From Faecalicoccus sp. (GTDB taxonomy: Bacteria > Bacillota_I > Bacilli_A > Erysipelotrichales > Erysipelotrichaceae), in contig JAGAWH010000026.1 in the NCBI GenBank assembly GCA_017941505.1, positions 1 through 7,735 on the forward strand: a stretch of DNA of 7,735 nt. Reading direction: 5' to 3'. Position 1 is the stretch's first letter, and each line of letters begins with the position of its first letter. The notes below the pieces were generated by a model that saw only the letters and a list, made by a program, of their open reading frames with translations, ran no database searches and was not told the DNA's origin. This document shows positions 1-7,453 of the stretch, one piece after another. The translations under genes and the position numbers were made by a program.

Positions 1-11
1 AGAGGGCAAAT

Positions 12-40
12 TCTATAAAATTTTTTCTAAAATGTGGAAA
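12..40 (-). promoter_or_regulatory. Possible leftward promoter at the window edge
   Basis: On the minus strand a -35-like TTTCCA (35-40) lies 17 bp before a -10-like TATAGA (12-17). Transcription would start near position 5 and run out of the window. The -35 lies inside the left arm of the inverted repeat at 30-69. In DNA this AT-rich, chance matches are common, so this is only a candidate for a gene beyond the left edge. Confidence 0.22.
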
Positions 41-69
41 AACCCTATTGACAAGATTTTTCAACATTT
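30..69. repeat. Imperfect inverted repeat, 15-bp arms
   Basis: The left arm (30-44) reads AAATGTGGAAAAACC. The right arm (55-69), reverse-complemented, reads AAATGTTGAAAAATC. That is 13 of 15 matches around a 10-bp spacer containing TTGACA (48-53). Read as minus-strand RNA one of the two mismatches becomes a G-U pair. There is no U-tract directly after either arm, so a terminator is unlikely. It could be an operator-like dyad or an mRNA stem. The sequence supports the repeat; its role is unknown. Confidence 0.45.
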
Positions 70-201
70 ATCGGTGAATAGTAACACATAATTGCACTAT
101 ATCTATAAATCCGTATAAGATTATCCATTCCCCTTATATTTAAGAGAGATTTTCTAAGATTTATAATGTGCAGATCATTGTCTTTTTTTTTGCGTTTTAC
201 C

Positions 202-1512
202 CTATTCAATGACAATGCACTCACTTCCATATATATGTATATTAGATGTAAAGAATTGACTCATCGCCTTTGCCAGATGCTCAATATCTTTATATCCAGC
301 CGTTTCATACGATGAATGCATTGCCAGCTGTGCTAAGCCGATATCCACAGTAGGAATGCTGACCTTGGTGTTAGATAAATTACCCAGTGTAGATCCTCCT
401 GTCATATCACTTCGATTGGCAAATCTCTGGACCGGTACATCTGCCATTTCACAGATTTTCTTAAAGATAGCTCTGCTTAATGCATCTGTTGCGTATTTCT
501 GGTTACCGTTTTCCTTGATGACGATACCTTTATTCATTAATGCATAGTTTTCGGCATCGGTTTTCTCAGGATGGTTTGGATGCAGGGCATGCGCATTATC
601 CGCACTGACCATAAAGGATCCTGCTAACATCGTATAGAATTCTTCTTCGCTCTTTTGTAATCCGTTTGTGATACGTCGAAGCGTGTCATATAAGAAAGTA
701 CTTAAAGCTCCCTGCTTTGTGCCGGAACCTACTTCTTCATTATCAAAAACAGAACATACCGCAATGCAAGAAGGATTCGATTCAATAAATCCGATTAGGT
801 TTCCGTAAACACACTGCAGATCATCTAAATGTCCGCCACAGATAAATTCATCCTTCCACCCAACAATGGCCGGTTTTTGACGATTAACCAAATATAGATC
901 TTTTCCTACGATCTGATCTGCTTCTACTCCAATAGATCCCGCAATCATCTTATTAAAGTCATCGGCTTTCAACTCACCTGCAGAGAAAAGCGAAATGAGA
1001 TCTACCTGACGGTTGAATTTATATCCGTCATTTACCGTGCGATTCATGTGAATGGCAAGACTAGGAATCATTAAAATATCCTTATCTATATATAATAGGT
1101 GGGATTCTAATTTGTTCCCTTTATCGACCATCACCCTTCCGGCAATTGTCAAAGGGCGATCTAACCATGTCGAATCAATCATACCTCCGTATCCTTCCGT
1201 ATTGATACGAAGATAATCCTTCGGCCCTTCCAGTACACTGATATCCTTTACTTTATATGATGGTGAATCGCTGTGAGCTGCACTGATTTGAAAATGGGTA
1301 TTCTCTATATCCTGAGGAATTTGAAAGGCCATAATAGAGGAACCGTTTCTTATTGTAAATCCCTTTATGCCGGGCTTGATGTTCCATAGCTCATATTCCG
1401 GATAATATTGATATCCCTCTTTTTCAAGAATCTTACGAATAGAATCAATCACATGAAACATGCTTGGTGAATTTTCCAGAAAGTTTAATAACCCATCTTG
1501 TATGTTTTTCAT
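202..1512 (-). CDS. M18 family zinc aminopeptidase
   Basis: The product is a 436-residue cytosolic metallo-aminopeptidase of the M18 family (aspartyl aminopeptidase / aminopeptidase I type), which releases N-terminal residues from peptides using a two-metal centre. All expected metal-site motifs are present. AHSDSP at 79-84 gives ligand H80, GGHLDDL at 226-232 gives the bridging D230, and DNEEVGS at 257-263 gives E259 and E260. SADNAHALHPN at 303-313 gives D305, and AMHSSYETAG at 397-406 gives H399. Length matches the usual 420-480 residues. There is no signal peptide. I chose the ATG at 1512 because AAGGCAGGA lies just upstream; in-frame GTG (1536) and ATG (1530) codons sit at the tuf terminator or upstream of this ribosome binding site. 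It lies 69 bp after tuf in the same direction, behind the tuf terminator, with no clear promoter of its own, so read-through from tuf may drive it. Substrate preference (Asp/Glu or broader) cannot be read from sequence. Confidence 0.93.
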   Translation of the reverse strand: MKNIQDGLLNFLENSPSMFHVIDSIRKILEKEGYQYYPEYELWNIKPGIKGFTIRNGSSIMAFQIPQDIENTHFQISAAHSDSPSYKVKDISVLEGPKDYLRINTEGYGGMIDSTWLDRPLTIAGRVMVDKGNKLESHLLYIDKDILMIPSLAIHMNRTVNDGYKFNRQVDLISLFSAGELKADDFNKMIAGSIGVEADQIVGKDLYLVNRQKPAIVGWKDEFICGGHLDDLQCVYGNLIGFIESNPSCIAVCSVFDNEEVGSGTKQGALSTFLYDTLRRITNGLQKSEEEFYTMLAGSFMVSADNAHALHPNHPEKTDAENYALMNKGIVIKENGNQKYATDALSRAIFKKICEMADVPVQRFANRSDMTGGSTLGNLSNTKVSIPTVDIGLAQLAMHSSYETAGYKDIEHLAKAMSQFFTSNIHIYGSECIVIE

Positions 1513-1536
1513 ATTAATCCTGCCTTCCATATACAC

Positions 1537-1564
1537 AAAAAGGTGATGAACAAATTCATCACCT
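1537..1564 (-). terminator. Intrinsic terminator after tuf
   Basis: On the minus strand a perfect 10-bp stem, AGGTGATGAA / TTCATCACCT (1541-1550 with 1555-1564), closes a TTTG loop and is followed by four more Ts (1537-1540). It begins 17 nt after the tuf stop codon. It should end most str-operon transcription before the aminopeptidase gene; the short U-tract would allow some read-through. Confidence 0.9.
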
Positions 1565-1581
1565 ATAGTTGTTTCTAAAAA

Positions 1582-2766
1582 TTATTCGAAGATTTCGATA
1601 ACGTTTCCTGCACCTACAGTGTGTCCACCTTCACGGATAGAGAAACGAGTACCGTTTTCGATAGCGATCGGAGCGATCAATTCAACGTTCATTTCAACGT
1701 TATCACCAGGCATAACCATGTCAGTTCCTTCAGGAAGAGTAATAACACCAGTTACGTCAGTTGTACGGAAATAGAACTGAGGACGATAGTTAGAAACGAA
1801 TGGAGTGTGACGTCCACCTTCTTCTTTAGTCAGTACGTAAACCTGAGCTTTGAAGTGAGTGTGTGGATGTACTGATCCAGGTTTAGCTAATACCTGTCCA
1901 CGCTGAATAGCATCACGTGCGATACCACGAAGTAATGCACCAATGTTGTCACCAGCCTGAGCAACGTCTAACTGCTTGTGGAACATTTCCAAACCAGTTA
2001 ATACTGTAGTCTGAGTTGGCTTAATACCTACGATTTCAACCTGGTCATTTAAGTGAGCCTGTCCACGTTCAACACGTCCAGTAGCTACTGTACCACGACC
2101 GGAGATAGTCATAACGTCTTCGACTGCCATTAAGAAAGGCTTATCGATGTCACGTACAGGATCTGGAATGAATTCGTCAACTGCATCCATAAGTTCAGTG
2201 ATAGAACCAGTGTAAGCAGGATCGCCTTCCAAAGCCTTTAATGCAGAACCACGGATTACCGGGCAGTTGTCGCCGTCGAATTCGTACTCTGTTAATAATT
2301 CACGAACTTCCATTTCAACTAAGTCGATTAACTCTTCGTCATCAACCATGTCGCACTTGTTCAAATAAACAACGATGTAAGGAACGCCTACCTGACGAGC
2401 AAGTAAGATGTGCTCACGAGTCTGAGGCATAGGTCCATCAGATGCAGCTACTACTAAGATAGCTCCGTCCATCTGAGCGGCACCAGTGATCATGTTCTTG
2501 ATGTAGTCGGCATGGCCCGGGCAGTCAACGTGTGCATAGTGACGCTTGTCAGTTGAGTATTCAACGTGTGCAGTGTTGATTGTGATACCACGTTCTTTTT
2601 CTTCTGGGGCACCATCGATCTGGCTGTAATCAGTAAACTTAGCCTGACCTTTTTCTGATAATACTTTTGTGATAGCAGCAGTTAAAGTTGTTTTACCATG
2701 GTCAACGTGTCCGATTGTACCAATGTTAACATGCACCTTACTTCTGTCAAATTTTTCCTTTGCCAT
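1582..2766 (-). CDS. tuf: Elongation factor Tu
   Basis: EF-Tu, 394 residues, is the GTPase that brings aminoacyl-tRNA to the ribosomal A site. The sequence shows the G domain with GHVDHGKT (19-26), the RGITI switch I segment (59-63), DCPGH (81-85) including the catalytic H85, NKCD (136-139) and SAL (174-176). The two beta-barrel domains follow and end in [11 protein letters not shown]. Length is standard for a bacterial EF-Tu. The start ATG is preceded by AGGAGG (2775-2780) at good spacing. It is the last gene of the str operon, 66 bp downstream of fusA. That gap is longer than the other operon spacings and holds candidate promoter elements, so tuf may be boosted separately. Codon use is strongly biased (many ACC/AAC/GAC-type ends in the coding strand), as expected for one of the most abundant cell proteins. 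Confidence 0.99.
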   Translation of the reverse strand: MAKEKFDRSKVHVNIGTIGHVDHGKTTLTAAITKVLSEKGQAKFTDYSQIDGAPEEKERGITINTAHVEYSTDKRHYAHVDCPGHADYIKNMITGAAQMDGAILVVAASDGPMPQTREHILLARQVGVPYIVVYLNKCDMVDDEELIDLVEMEVRELLTEYEFDGDNCPVIRGSALKALEGDPAYTGSITELMDAVDEFIPDPVRDIDKPFLMAVEDVMTISGRGTVATGRVERGQAHLNDQVEIVGIKPTQTTVLTGLEMFHKQLDVAQAGDNIGALLRGIARDAIQRGQVLAKPGSVHPHTHFKAQVYVLTKEEGGRHTPFVSNYRPQFYFRTTDVTGVITLPEGTDMVMPGDNVEMNVELIAPIAIENGTRFSIREGGHTVGAGNVIEIFE

Positions 2767-2786
2767 TGTAATATCCTCCTATTTGT

Positions 2787-2832
2787 TTAATACATGCAAA
2801 ATCATTTTAATTCAAGTATCTGTTAAAAGCAA
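2787..2832 (-). promoter_or_regulatory. Candidate tuf-specific promoters in the fusA-tuf gap
   Basis: Two overlapping candidates lie on the minus strand. The first is TTGCTT (2827-2832), a 17-bp spacer and TAAAAT (2804-2809). The second is TTGAAT (2810-2815), a 17-bp spacer and TATTAA (2787-2792). Either would give a short leader containing the AGGAGG of tuf. A second promoter for tuf would fit the need for more EF-Tu than EF-G or S12/S7. Both are imperfect in at least one hexamer, so this is an inference. Confidence 0.4.
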
Positions 2833-4929
2833 CTAGTTTTCCTTTGAATTCGCTTTGATGATTTTTTCAGAAATACTCTTTGGACATTCTGAATAATGAT
2901 CGAACTTCATGGAATAGTTGCCTCGACCCTGAGTGAATCCACGAAGGTCTGTAACATAACCAAACATTTCTGAAAGTGGAATCATTGCACGTACGATTAC
3001 GGCATTTCCTCTTTCTTCCTGGTCAGTGATCTGACCACGACGGCTGGATACGTCACCCATAACGCTTCCTAAGTATTCATTTGGGGCAGTAACTTCTACG
3101 AACATAATAGGCTCTAATAATACTGGGTTACATTTCTTAGCAGCTTCACGAAGTGCCATGCTTGCTGCGATCTTATAAGCCATTTCACTAGAGTCAACAT
3201 CATGGTAAGATCCGTCGAACAATGTTGCTTTGACATCGATTACCGGATATCCAGCTAACATACCGTTCTCCAGAGCATCTTTCAAACCTTCTTCAGTCGG
3301 TTTGATATATTCGCGTGGTACGGTACCACCAACAATCGCATCAACGAATTCAAAGCCTTTGCCTTCATTTGGCTCAAACTTGATCCATACATGACCATAT
3401 TGACCACGACCACCGGACTGACGGATATAACGTCCTTCACAGTCAGCAGTTGAGCGGATTGTTTCGCGATAAGCTACCTGAGGCTGTCCAATGTTTGCCT
3501 CAACTTTAAATTCACGGCGCAGACGGTCAACGATGATGTCTAAGTGAAGTTCACCAACACCGGCGATAATTGTCTGTCCTGTTTCTTCGTTTGTATAAGT
3601 TTTGAAAGTAGGGTCTTCTTCAGCCAATTTATTTAAGGCAAGTCCCATCTTATCCTGGTCAGCTTTTGTTTTAGGTTCCAGTGATAATTCGATAACCGGT
3701 TCAGGGAATTCCATAGATTCCAAGATGATCGGCTTCTTTTCATCACATAAAGTATCACCTGTTGTAGTGATCTTTAAACCAACAGCTGCCGCGATATCAC
3801 CGGCCCATACCTGTTCGATTTCACGACGGGCATTGGCGTGCATCTGCACGATACGGCCGAAACGCTCACGCTTATTTTTTGAAGAGTTCAAAACATAAGA
3901 ACCTGAGGTTGCAGTTCCGGAATAAACACGGAAGAAAGACAACTTACCAACAAATGGGTCTGTTGCGATCTTGAACGCAAGTGCTGAGAACGGCTCTTCA
4001 TCACTTGGATGACGCTCGTCAGCTTCTCCATCCAATGTAGTACCTTTGATTGCAGGTACATCTAATGGACTTGGAAGGTAGTCAACAACTGCATCCAATA
4101 CCATCTGAACGCCTTTGTTCTTATATGCAGATCCGCATAATACTGGGAAGAAATCACCATTACATACCGCAATACGCAGAACTCGGCGGATTTCAGAAAT
4201 TTCTGGTTCTTCACCCTCTAAAACAACCATCATCAGGTCTTCGTCATAGTCTGCTAAGTATTCCAGTAATTTCAAACGGTAATCTTCCATCAAATCAACT
4301 GATTCTTCCGGTACCGGAATTTCAGTGATGATGCGTCCGTAATCACCGCTGAACATATATGCTTTACGTTCGATGATATCAATGATACCTTCGAAATCGC
4401 TTTCTGCACCGATTGGTAACTGGATTGGGCATGACTTTGCACCTAAACGATCAATAATTGTGTTGCATGACATGATGAAGTCAGCACCAGTCGCATCCAT
4501 CTTATTTACAAATACAATTCGCGGCACACCATATGTAGTTGCCTGACGCCAAACGGTTTCAGTCTGCGGTTCTACACCGGCTTTCGCATCCAATACCGTA
4601 ACTGCTCCATCCAATACACGTAAAGAACGTTCTACTTCAACCGTAAAGTCAACGTGACCCGGTGTATCGATAATGTTAATACGGCATTCATTGCCGGTTC
4701 CATCCAGCTTTTTCCAATGACATGTCGTTGCTGCAGATGTAATTGTGATGCCTCGTTCCTGCTCCTGGGCCATCCAGTCCATTGTACTGGCACCATCATG
4801 TGTCTCACCGATTTTATGGTTAACACCGGAATAATAGAGGATGCGTTCAGTTGTTGTGGTTTTCCCGGCATCAATATGAGCCATGATTCCGATGTTTCTC
4901 GTATTTTCTAACGAATATTCTCTAGGCAT
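2833..4929 (-). CDS. fusA: Elongation factor G
   Basis: EF-G, 698 residues, is the GTPase that drives translocation of tRNA and mRNA after peptide bond formation and helps recycle ribosomes. Visible GTPase motifs are AHIDAGKT (17-24), RGITI (59-63), DTPGH (88-92) and NKMD (142-145). The remaining EF-G domains follow, including the conserved GVGELHLD and the GGRGQYGHV segment of domain IV. Full length and the str-operon location identify it as the housekeeping FusA, not a tetracycline-protection paralogue. The start [20 protein letters not shown] is preceded by AGGAGG, which lies in the 17-bp gap after rpsG; such close spacing suggests translational coupling. No frameshift or missing motif is seen. 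Confidence 0.99.
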   Translation of the reverse strand: MPREYSLENTRNIGIMAHIDAGKTTTTERILYYSGVNHKIGETHDGASTMDWMAQEQERGITITSAATTCHWKKLDGTGNECRINIIDTPGHVDFTVEVERSLRVLDGAVTVLDAKAGVEPQTETVWRQATTYGVPRIVFVNKMDATGADFIMSCNTIIDRLGAKSCPIQLPIGAESDFEGIIDIIERKAYMFSGDYGRIITEIPVPEESVDLMEDYRLKLLEYLADYDEDLMMVVLEGEEPEISEIRRVLRIAVCNGDFFPVLCGSAYKNKGVQMVLDAVVDYLPSPLDVPAIKGTTLDGEADERHPSDEEPFSALAFKIATDPFVGKLSFFRVYSGTATSGSYVLNSSKNKRERFGRIVQMHANARREIEQVWAGDIAAAVGLKITTTGDTLCDEKKPIILESMEFPEPVIELSLEPKTKADQDKMGLALNKLAEEDPTFKTYTNEETGQTIIAGVGELHLDIIVDRLRREFKVEANIGQPQVAYRETIRSTADCEGRYIRQSGGRGQYGHVWIKFEPNEGKGFEFVDAIVGGTVPREYIKPTEEGLKDALENGMLAGYPVIDVKATLFDGSYHDVDSSEMAYKIAASMALREAAKKCNPVLLEPIMFVEVTAPNEYLGSVMGDVSSRRGQITDQEERGNAVIVRAMIPLSEMFGYVTDLRGFTQGRGNYSMKFDHYSECPKSISEKIIKANSKEN

Positions 4930-4946
4930 ACAACTGTCCTCCTATT

Positions 4947-5417
4947 TTACCAGCGATAATGAGCAAATGCTTTATTTGCCTCAGCCATTCTATGGGTATC
5001 ATCTTTCTTCTTAACAGAAGCGCCTACACCATTAGATGCATCGATGATTTCAGCAGCTAAACGCTGTTCCATAGTCTTTTCATTACGTAAACGTGCATAG
5101 TTAACGATCCAACGAAGTCCTAATGTTAAACGACGTTCATCACTTACTTCAACCGGTACCTGGTAGTTTGCACCACCGACACGTCTAACCTTCAATTCTA
5201 ATTGTGGCATTACATTTTCTAATGCCTGTTCGAAAACTTCCATAGGAGGTTTTCCTGTTTTTACTTCTACGATATCAAACGCATTGTATAAGATCGTCTG
5301 CGCTACACCCTTTTTACCGTCAATCATGATTTTATTGATTAAACGTGTAACCAGTTTGGAGTTATACATAGGATCGACTAATACATCACGTTTGGCAATG
5401 TGTCCTTTTCTAGGCAT
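4947..5417 (-). CDS. rpsG: 30S ribosomal protein S7
   Basis: S7, 156 residues, is a primary 16S rRNA-binding protein that organises the 3' major (head) domain of the 30S subunit near the E and P sites. It begins [20 protein letters not shown] and keeps the conserved signature region around positions 20-40 plus the [11 protein letters not shown] segment and the [10 protein letters not shown] helix. It ends in AFAHYRW, the usual C terminus of the 156-residue form. AAAGGAGA precedes the ATG in the 27-bp gap after rpsL. In E. coli S7 represses its own operon through the rpsL-rpsG gap; here the gap is very short, so that mechanism cannot be assumed. Confidence 0.99.
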   Translation of the reverse strand: MPRKGHIAKRDVLVDPMYNSKLVTRLINKIMIDGKKGVAQTILYNAFDIVEVKTGKPPMEVFEQALENVMPQLELKVRRVGGANYQVPVEVSDERRLTLGLRWIVNYARLRNEKTMEQRLAAEIIDASNGVGASVKKKDDTHRMAEANKAFAHYRW

Positions 5418-5444
5418 TTAAATTTCTCCTTTCAAGATTGACTT

Positions 5445-5858
5445 TTACTTCTTAGGTCTCTTTGTTCCGTATAATGAACGTCCCTGACGGCGTTCATTTA
5501 CACCAGCACAGTCAAGAGTACCACGGATAATATGATAACGTACACCTGGCAAATCCTTAACACGGCCGCCGCGGATTAATACAACGGAGTGTTCCTGCAG
5601 GTTGTGTCCGATACCCGGAATATAAGCTGTTACTTCCATTCCGTTACTTAAACGAACACGGGCATACTTACGAAGAGCTGAGTTAGGCTTCTTCGGAGTC
5701 ATTGTACCAACACGAGTACAAACGCCACGTTTCTGTGGGCTCTTCTCATTTGTTGGACGGGACTGCAGTGAGTTGTAACCACGGTTCAAAGCAGGTGACT
5801 TTGATACATTCTGACTGGCCTTACGACCTTTACGAATCAACTGATTGATTGTAGGCAT
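5445..5858 (-). CDS. rpsL: 30S ribosomal protein S12
   Basis: S12, 137 residues, lies at the 30S decoding centre and monitors codon-anticodon pairing. It is the long form typical of Firmicutes, with an insertion after the N-terminal QLIRKGRK segment relative to the 124-residue E. coli protein. The loops linked to streptomycin resistance look wild type: [11 protein letters not shown] (54-64) with K57, and GGRVKDLPG (97-105) with K101 and the D102 that many bacteria methylthiolate. I chose the ATG at 5858 ([12 protein letters not shown]) over an in-frame GTG at 5885, because AAGGAGG lies right before it and the protein then matches the family N terminus. It is the first gene of the operon. Confidence 0.99.
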   Translation of the reverse strand: MPTINQLIRKGRKASQNVSKSPALNRGYNSLQSRPTNEKSPQKRGVCTRVGTMTPKKPNSALRKYARVRLSNGMEVTAYIPGIGHNLQEHSVVLIRGGRVKDLPGVRYHIIRGTLDCAGVNERRQGRSLYGTKRPKK

Positions 5859-5863
5859 AAGAT

Positions 5864-5870
5864 CCTCCTT
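5864..5870 (-). promoter_or_regulatory. Ribosome binding site that fixes the rpsL start
   Basis: On the minus strand AAGGAGG ends five bases before the ATG at 5858. Its position downstream of the GTG at 5885 rules out that GTG as the main start. Confidence 0.85.
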
Positions 5871-5881
5871 CCAATTTTTAA

Positions 5882-5941
5882 ACACACGTTTCCGGGTGTG
5901 TCTTTTTACTCCCTTTTTAATAGGGTCCTTCGACCCTTTTT
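5882..5941 (-). promoter_or_regulatory. Structured leader of the str operon (two hairpins)
   Basis: Two stems lie in the rpsL 5' leader. Transcribed first is AGGGTC-GAAG-GACCCT (5922-5927 with 5932-5937, 6 bp, tetraloop). Second is ACACAC / GTGTGT (5882-5887 with 5896-5901, 8-nt loop), which lies about 10 nt upstream of the ribosome binding site. Each is preceded on this strand by an A-run, and AAAAAGGG occurs twice. Neither is followed by a U-tract in the operon direction, so they are not operon terminators. Read on the plus strand, each stem is followed by T5 and looks like an intrinsic terminator. Their role may be leader stability, autoregulation or blocking antisense transcription; the sequence does not decide. 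Confidence 0.6.
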
Positions 5942-5955
5942 ACGCATGCATTAGT

Positions 5956-5984
5956 AAGATACTATTTTTACCATCCCTTGTCAA
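5956..5984 (-). promoter_or_regulatory. str operon promoter
   Basis: On the minus strand a perfect -35 TTGACA (5979-5984) is separated by 17 bp from a -10 TATCTT (5956-5961, four of six consensus bases). Transcription should start near 5949, giving a leader of about 90 nt before rpsL. It is the best promoter match in the window and stands where the operon promoter is needed. It is a sigma-A type site. Its presence also shows that rpsL does not rely on transcription from rplL or rpoBC. Confidence 0.75.
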
Positions 5985-5999
5985 ACTTTTTTTAATAAT

Positions 6000-6030
6000 T
6001 TGCTCTGTTTTATTTATAAACTACTATAAT
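6000..6030 (+). promoter_or_regulatory. Promoter of the HAD phosphatase gene
   Basis: A perfect TATAAT (6025-6030) lies 23 bp before the chosen start codon. The -35 is weak: TTGCTC (6000-6005) at a 19-bp spacing is the best fit. Transcription from about 6037 would give a leader of roughly 16 nt carrying AGAAGGA. It is divergent from, and 15 bp from, the str promoter -35, so the two polymerases may compete. Confidence 0.6.
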
Positions 6031-6052
6031 GGAATCAGAAAGAAGGAATACT

Positions 6053-6859
6053 ATGAAACATTCGATTATCTTTTTCGATATGGACGGTACGCTTTACCAG
6101 ACAGAACATGACATCATTCCCGAGTCTGCCTTACACTCCATCCAAAAATTAAAGGAGAACGGATACATTGTATGTGCTGCCACAGGACGCCCATTGAATC
6201 AGATGAAATTGATTTTGGAAAGAGTTCGCTTTGATTATTATATCTTAATTAACGGAGGATATATTCTGGATGGATCTTTCAATGAAATCGGTACCTACCC
6301 TATCGACAAACAATCTGTAGAAGATTTGGTTACATTGGCAAAAGCCAACGATTATGGATTGATGTTCCACTTTGGGGATGCCACTTATATTTATAACGAT
6401 TTTTATCCGATGTATGATTTCTGTAAATACTGTAATGTGCTGGATTCTTTATTCTATGATATTAACCAGACCTATCACAGAAGACATCCGGCTTACAATG
6501 CCGTATTGATGGTCAAAGATGAAACCGGTTTAAAAGAATTCATGAAAAATCATCCAAATCTTCGAAAAGATTTGATCAACGTAAAAACCGATGGATTCTG
6601 TTTTGACATCTTTAATGCCGACAACGATAAATCCAACGGTGTTGAAACAATATTAAAAAAGAATTCTCTAACCTGGTCAGATGCCGTATGTATCGGCGAC
6701 AGCACCAACGATATCGAAATGCTCCAAAAAGCAGATGTCGGAATTGCGATGGGAAATGCCAGCGATTATGTGAAAAGCTTTGCCGATTTTGCGACAACCG
6801 ATATATATCATGACGGTATCTATAACGCAATCAAAGCGGTTCTTTCGAAAGATGAATGA
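6053..6859 (+). CDS. HAD superfamily phosphatase, Cof-type (subfamily IIB)
   Basis: The product is a 268-residue soluble HAD hydrolase, expected to remove phosphate from small metabolites such as sugar phosphates or flavin/pyridoxal phosphates. Motif I is FFDMDGT, with nucleophile D9 and acid/base D11. Motif II is the AATGRP segment with T44. The motif III lysine is K193 in NDKSNGVE, and motif IV is GDSTNDIEML with D216 and D220. About 140 residues between motifs II and III form the C2 cap that defines subfamily IIB. I start at the ATG at 6053 because AGAAGGA lies six bases upstream; the in-frame ATG at 6029 overlaps the TATAAT and would lie upstream of the transcript start. The gene diverges from rpsL. 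Its last 29 bp overlap the 3' end of the convergent ABC gene, and its likely terminator lies inside that gene. The true substrate is not predictable. Confidence 0.93.
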   Translation: MKHSIIFFDMDGTLYQTEHDIIPESALHSIQKLKENGYIVCAATGRPLNQMKLILERVRFDYYILINGGYILDGSFNEIGTYPIDKQSVEDLVTLAKANDYGLMFHFGDATYIYNDFYPMYDFCKYCNVLDSLFYDINQTYHRRHPAYNAVLMVKDETGLKEFMKNHPNLRKDLINVKTDGFCFDIFNADNDKSNGVETILKKNSLTWSDAVCIGDSTNDIEMLQKADVGIAMGNASDYVKSFADFATTDIYHDGIYNAIKAVLSKDE

Positions 6860-7427
6860 TCCGCTGGGCAAGAAGCTCTGCTTCTTTACTGTCGTGCGTT
6901 ACATAAATCAAGGTCATGTGCATTGTTTCCTGTAAAGAGATGATTTCATCGATCATCTCTTTTTTTAATGTTTCATCTAAGGAATTGAGTGCCTCATCCA
7001 TTAATAAAAGATCCGGGTCTTTCATCAATGCCCTGCCAAGAGCCACTCTCTGCTTCTGGCCGCCGGAAAGCGTTTCGGTTTTCTGATTGAGAAATCCATC
7101 CGCTTTTACCAGTTTAGAAACCGATTGAATCTTTGTATCATACTGTATATTTAGATCCATACCATACGCGATGTTTTCATAGGCAGTCAAATGATCAAAA
7201 ATCATTAAATCCTGGAATACCATCGATACCGTTTTGCATGAGCCTAAATCCAGCTCGCCGCTTGTTTTGTTTTCAAGTCCGGCCAGTATTCGAAGCAAAG
7301 TTGTCTTACCACACCCGGATGGACCCAGAATCACAGTACGCTTTCCTTCTTCTATTTCCAAAGAGATATTATTTAATGCGCATATTCCATTATCATACAC
7401 TTTTGTAAGGTTACTTATTTTTATCAT
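6831..7427 (-). CDS. Compact ABC transporter ATP-binding protein
   Basis: The product is a 198-residue nucleotide-binding domain with all catalytic motifs: Walker A GPSGCGKT (35-42), Q-loop Q72, signature LSGGQ (120-124), Walker B LLLMDE (140-145) with catalytic E145, D-loop SLD (149-151) and switch H178. The MIFDHLTAYENIAYGM segment after the Q-loop resembles importer ATPases of the PotA/sugar type and the SsuB/TauB type. It is unusually small. The strand pair after Walker A is shortened (22 residues from the end of LAGLE to the Q-loop), and the protein ends only about 20 residues after the H-loop. It has no TOBE or regulatory domain. No permease or binding protein is next to it. It lies 27 bp after the rplL terminator, has no Shine-Dalgarno sequence, and has TATACT six bases before its ATG. 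It overlaps the HAD gene tail to tail. Function as an ATPase is well supported; the transported substrate is unknown. Confidence 0.9.
   Translation of the reverse strand: MIKISNLTKVYDNGICALNNISLEIEEGKRTVILGPSGCGKTTLLRILAGLENKTSGELDLGSCKTVSMVFQDLMIFDHLTAYENIAYGMDLNIQYDTKIQSVSKLVKADGFLNQKTETLSGGQKQRVALGRALMKDPDLLLMDEALNSLDETLKKEMIDEIISLQETMHMTLIYVTHDSKEAELLAQRIIHLSKEPL
6936..6966 (+). terminator. Intrinsic terminator for the HAD gene inside the ABC coding region
   Basis: On the plus strand a perfect 9-bp stem, AGAGATGAT / ATCATCTCT (6936-6944 with 6952-6960), closes a 7-nt loop and runs into seven Ts (6960-6966). Two further A-T pairs could extend it. It lies 77 bp beyond the HAD stop codon and has the form of a strong factor-independent terminator. 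On the opposite strand the same bases encode residues KEMIDEIISL of the ABC protein. Confidence 0.75.
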
Positions 7428-7433
7428 ATTTCA

Positions 7434-7439
7434 AGTATA
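7434..7439 (-). promoter_or_regulatory. Possible -10 element for the ABC gene
   Basis: TATACT on the minus strand matches five of six consensus bases and ends six bases before the ATG. A start site at the usual distance would coincide with the A of the start codon, giving a leaderless mRNA. No good -35 is present: the matching position falls in the T-run of the rplL terminator. The 26 bases between terminator and ATG contain no Shine-Dalgarno match. Confidence 0.35.
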
Positions 7440-7453
7440 CAATGATTTGACAT

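Larger units (their letters stand above)
1..201. other. AT-rich non-coding region left of the aminopeptidase gene
   Basis: I find no convincing gene here. The one open frame on the minus strand that crosses it begins inside the aminopeptidase 3' end, has no ribosome binding site and has low-complexity, lysine-rich composition. The region holds a nine-T run at 183-191, an imperfect inverted repeat at 30-69 and a weak possible leftward promoter at 12-40. I found no convincing hairpin plus U-tract to terminate the aminopeptidase transcript, so that transcript may end beyond the window or by another mechanism. Confidence 0.6.

Noticed and set aside
33..41. DnaA-box-like TGTGGAAAA
   Set aside because: It has one mismatch to the consensus, is a single copy, and is not near dnaA, dnaN or an AT-rich unwinding cluster.
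48..53. Plus-strand TTGACA as a -35 element
   Set aside because: No -10-like hexamer occurs 15-19 bp downstream, and the only gene in that direction is antisense.
45..230. Minus-strand 61-codon open frame after the aminopeptidase
   Set aside because: It starts inside the aminopeptidase coding region, has no ribosome binding site and has low-complexity AT-driven composition with no recognisable motif.
2241..4911. Plus-strand open frames across tuf and fusA
   Set aside because: They are antisense shadows of strongly conserved elongation factor genes with biased codon use; none has a promoter, ribosome binding site or recognisable domain.
5859..5885. Upstream GTG start for rpsL adding nine residues
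   Set aside because: AAGGAGG lies between the GTG and the ATG at 5858, and the family N terminus is MPTINQL.
6029..6052. Upstream ATG start for the HAD gene
   Set aside because: The ATG overlaps the TATAAT element, and the ribosome binding site AGAAGGA lies downstream of it.
6612..6871. Antisense open frames over the HAD gene 3' end
   Set aside because: They are rich in His, Arg and Tyr, have no ribosome binding site, and mirror the codon pattern of a clear HAD motif IV region.
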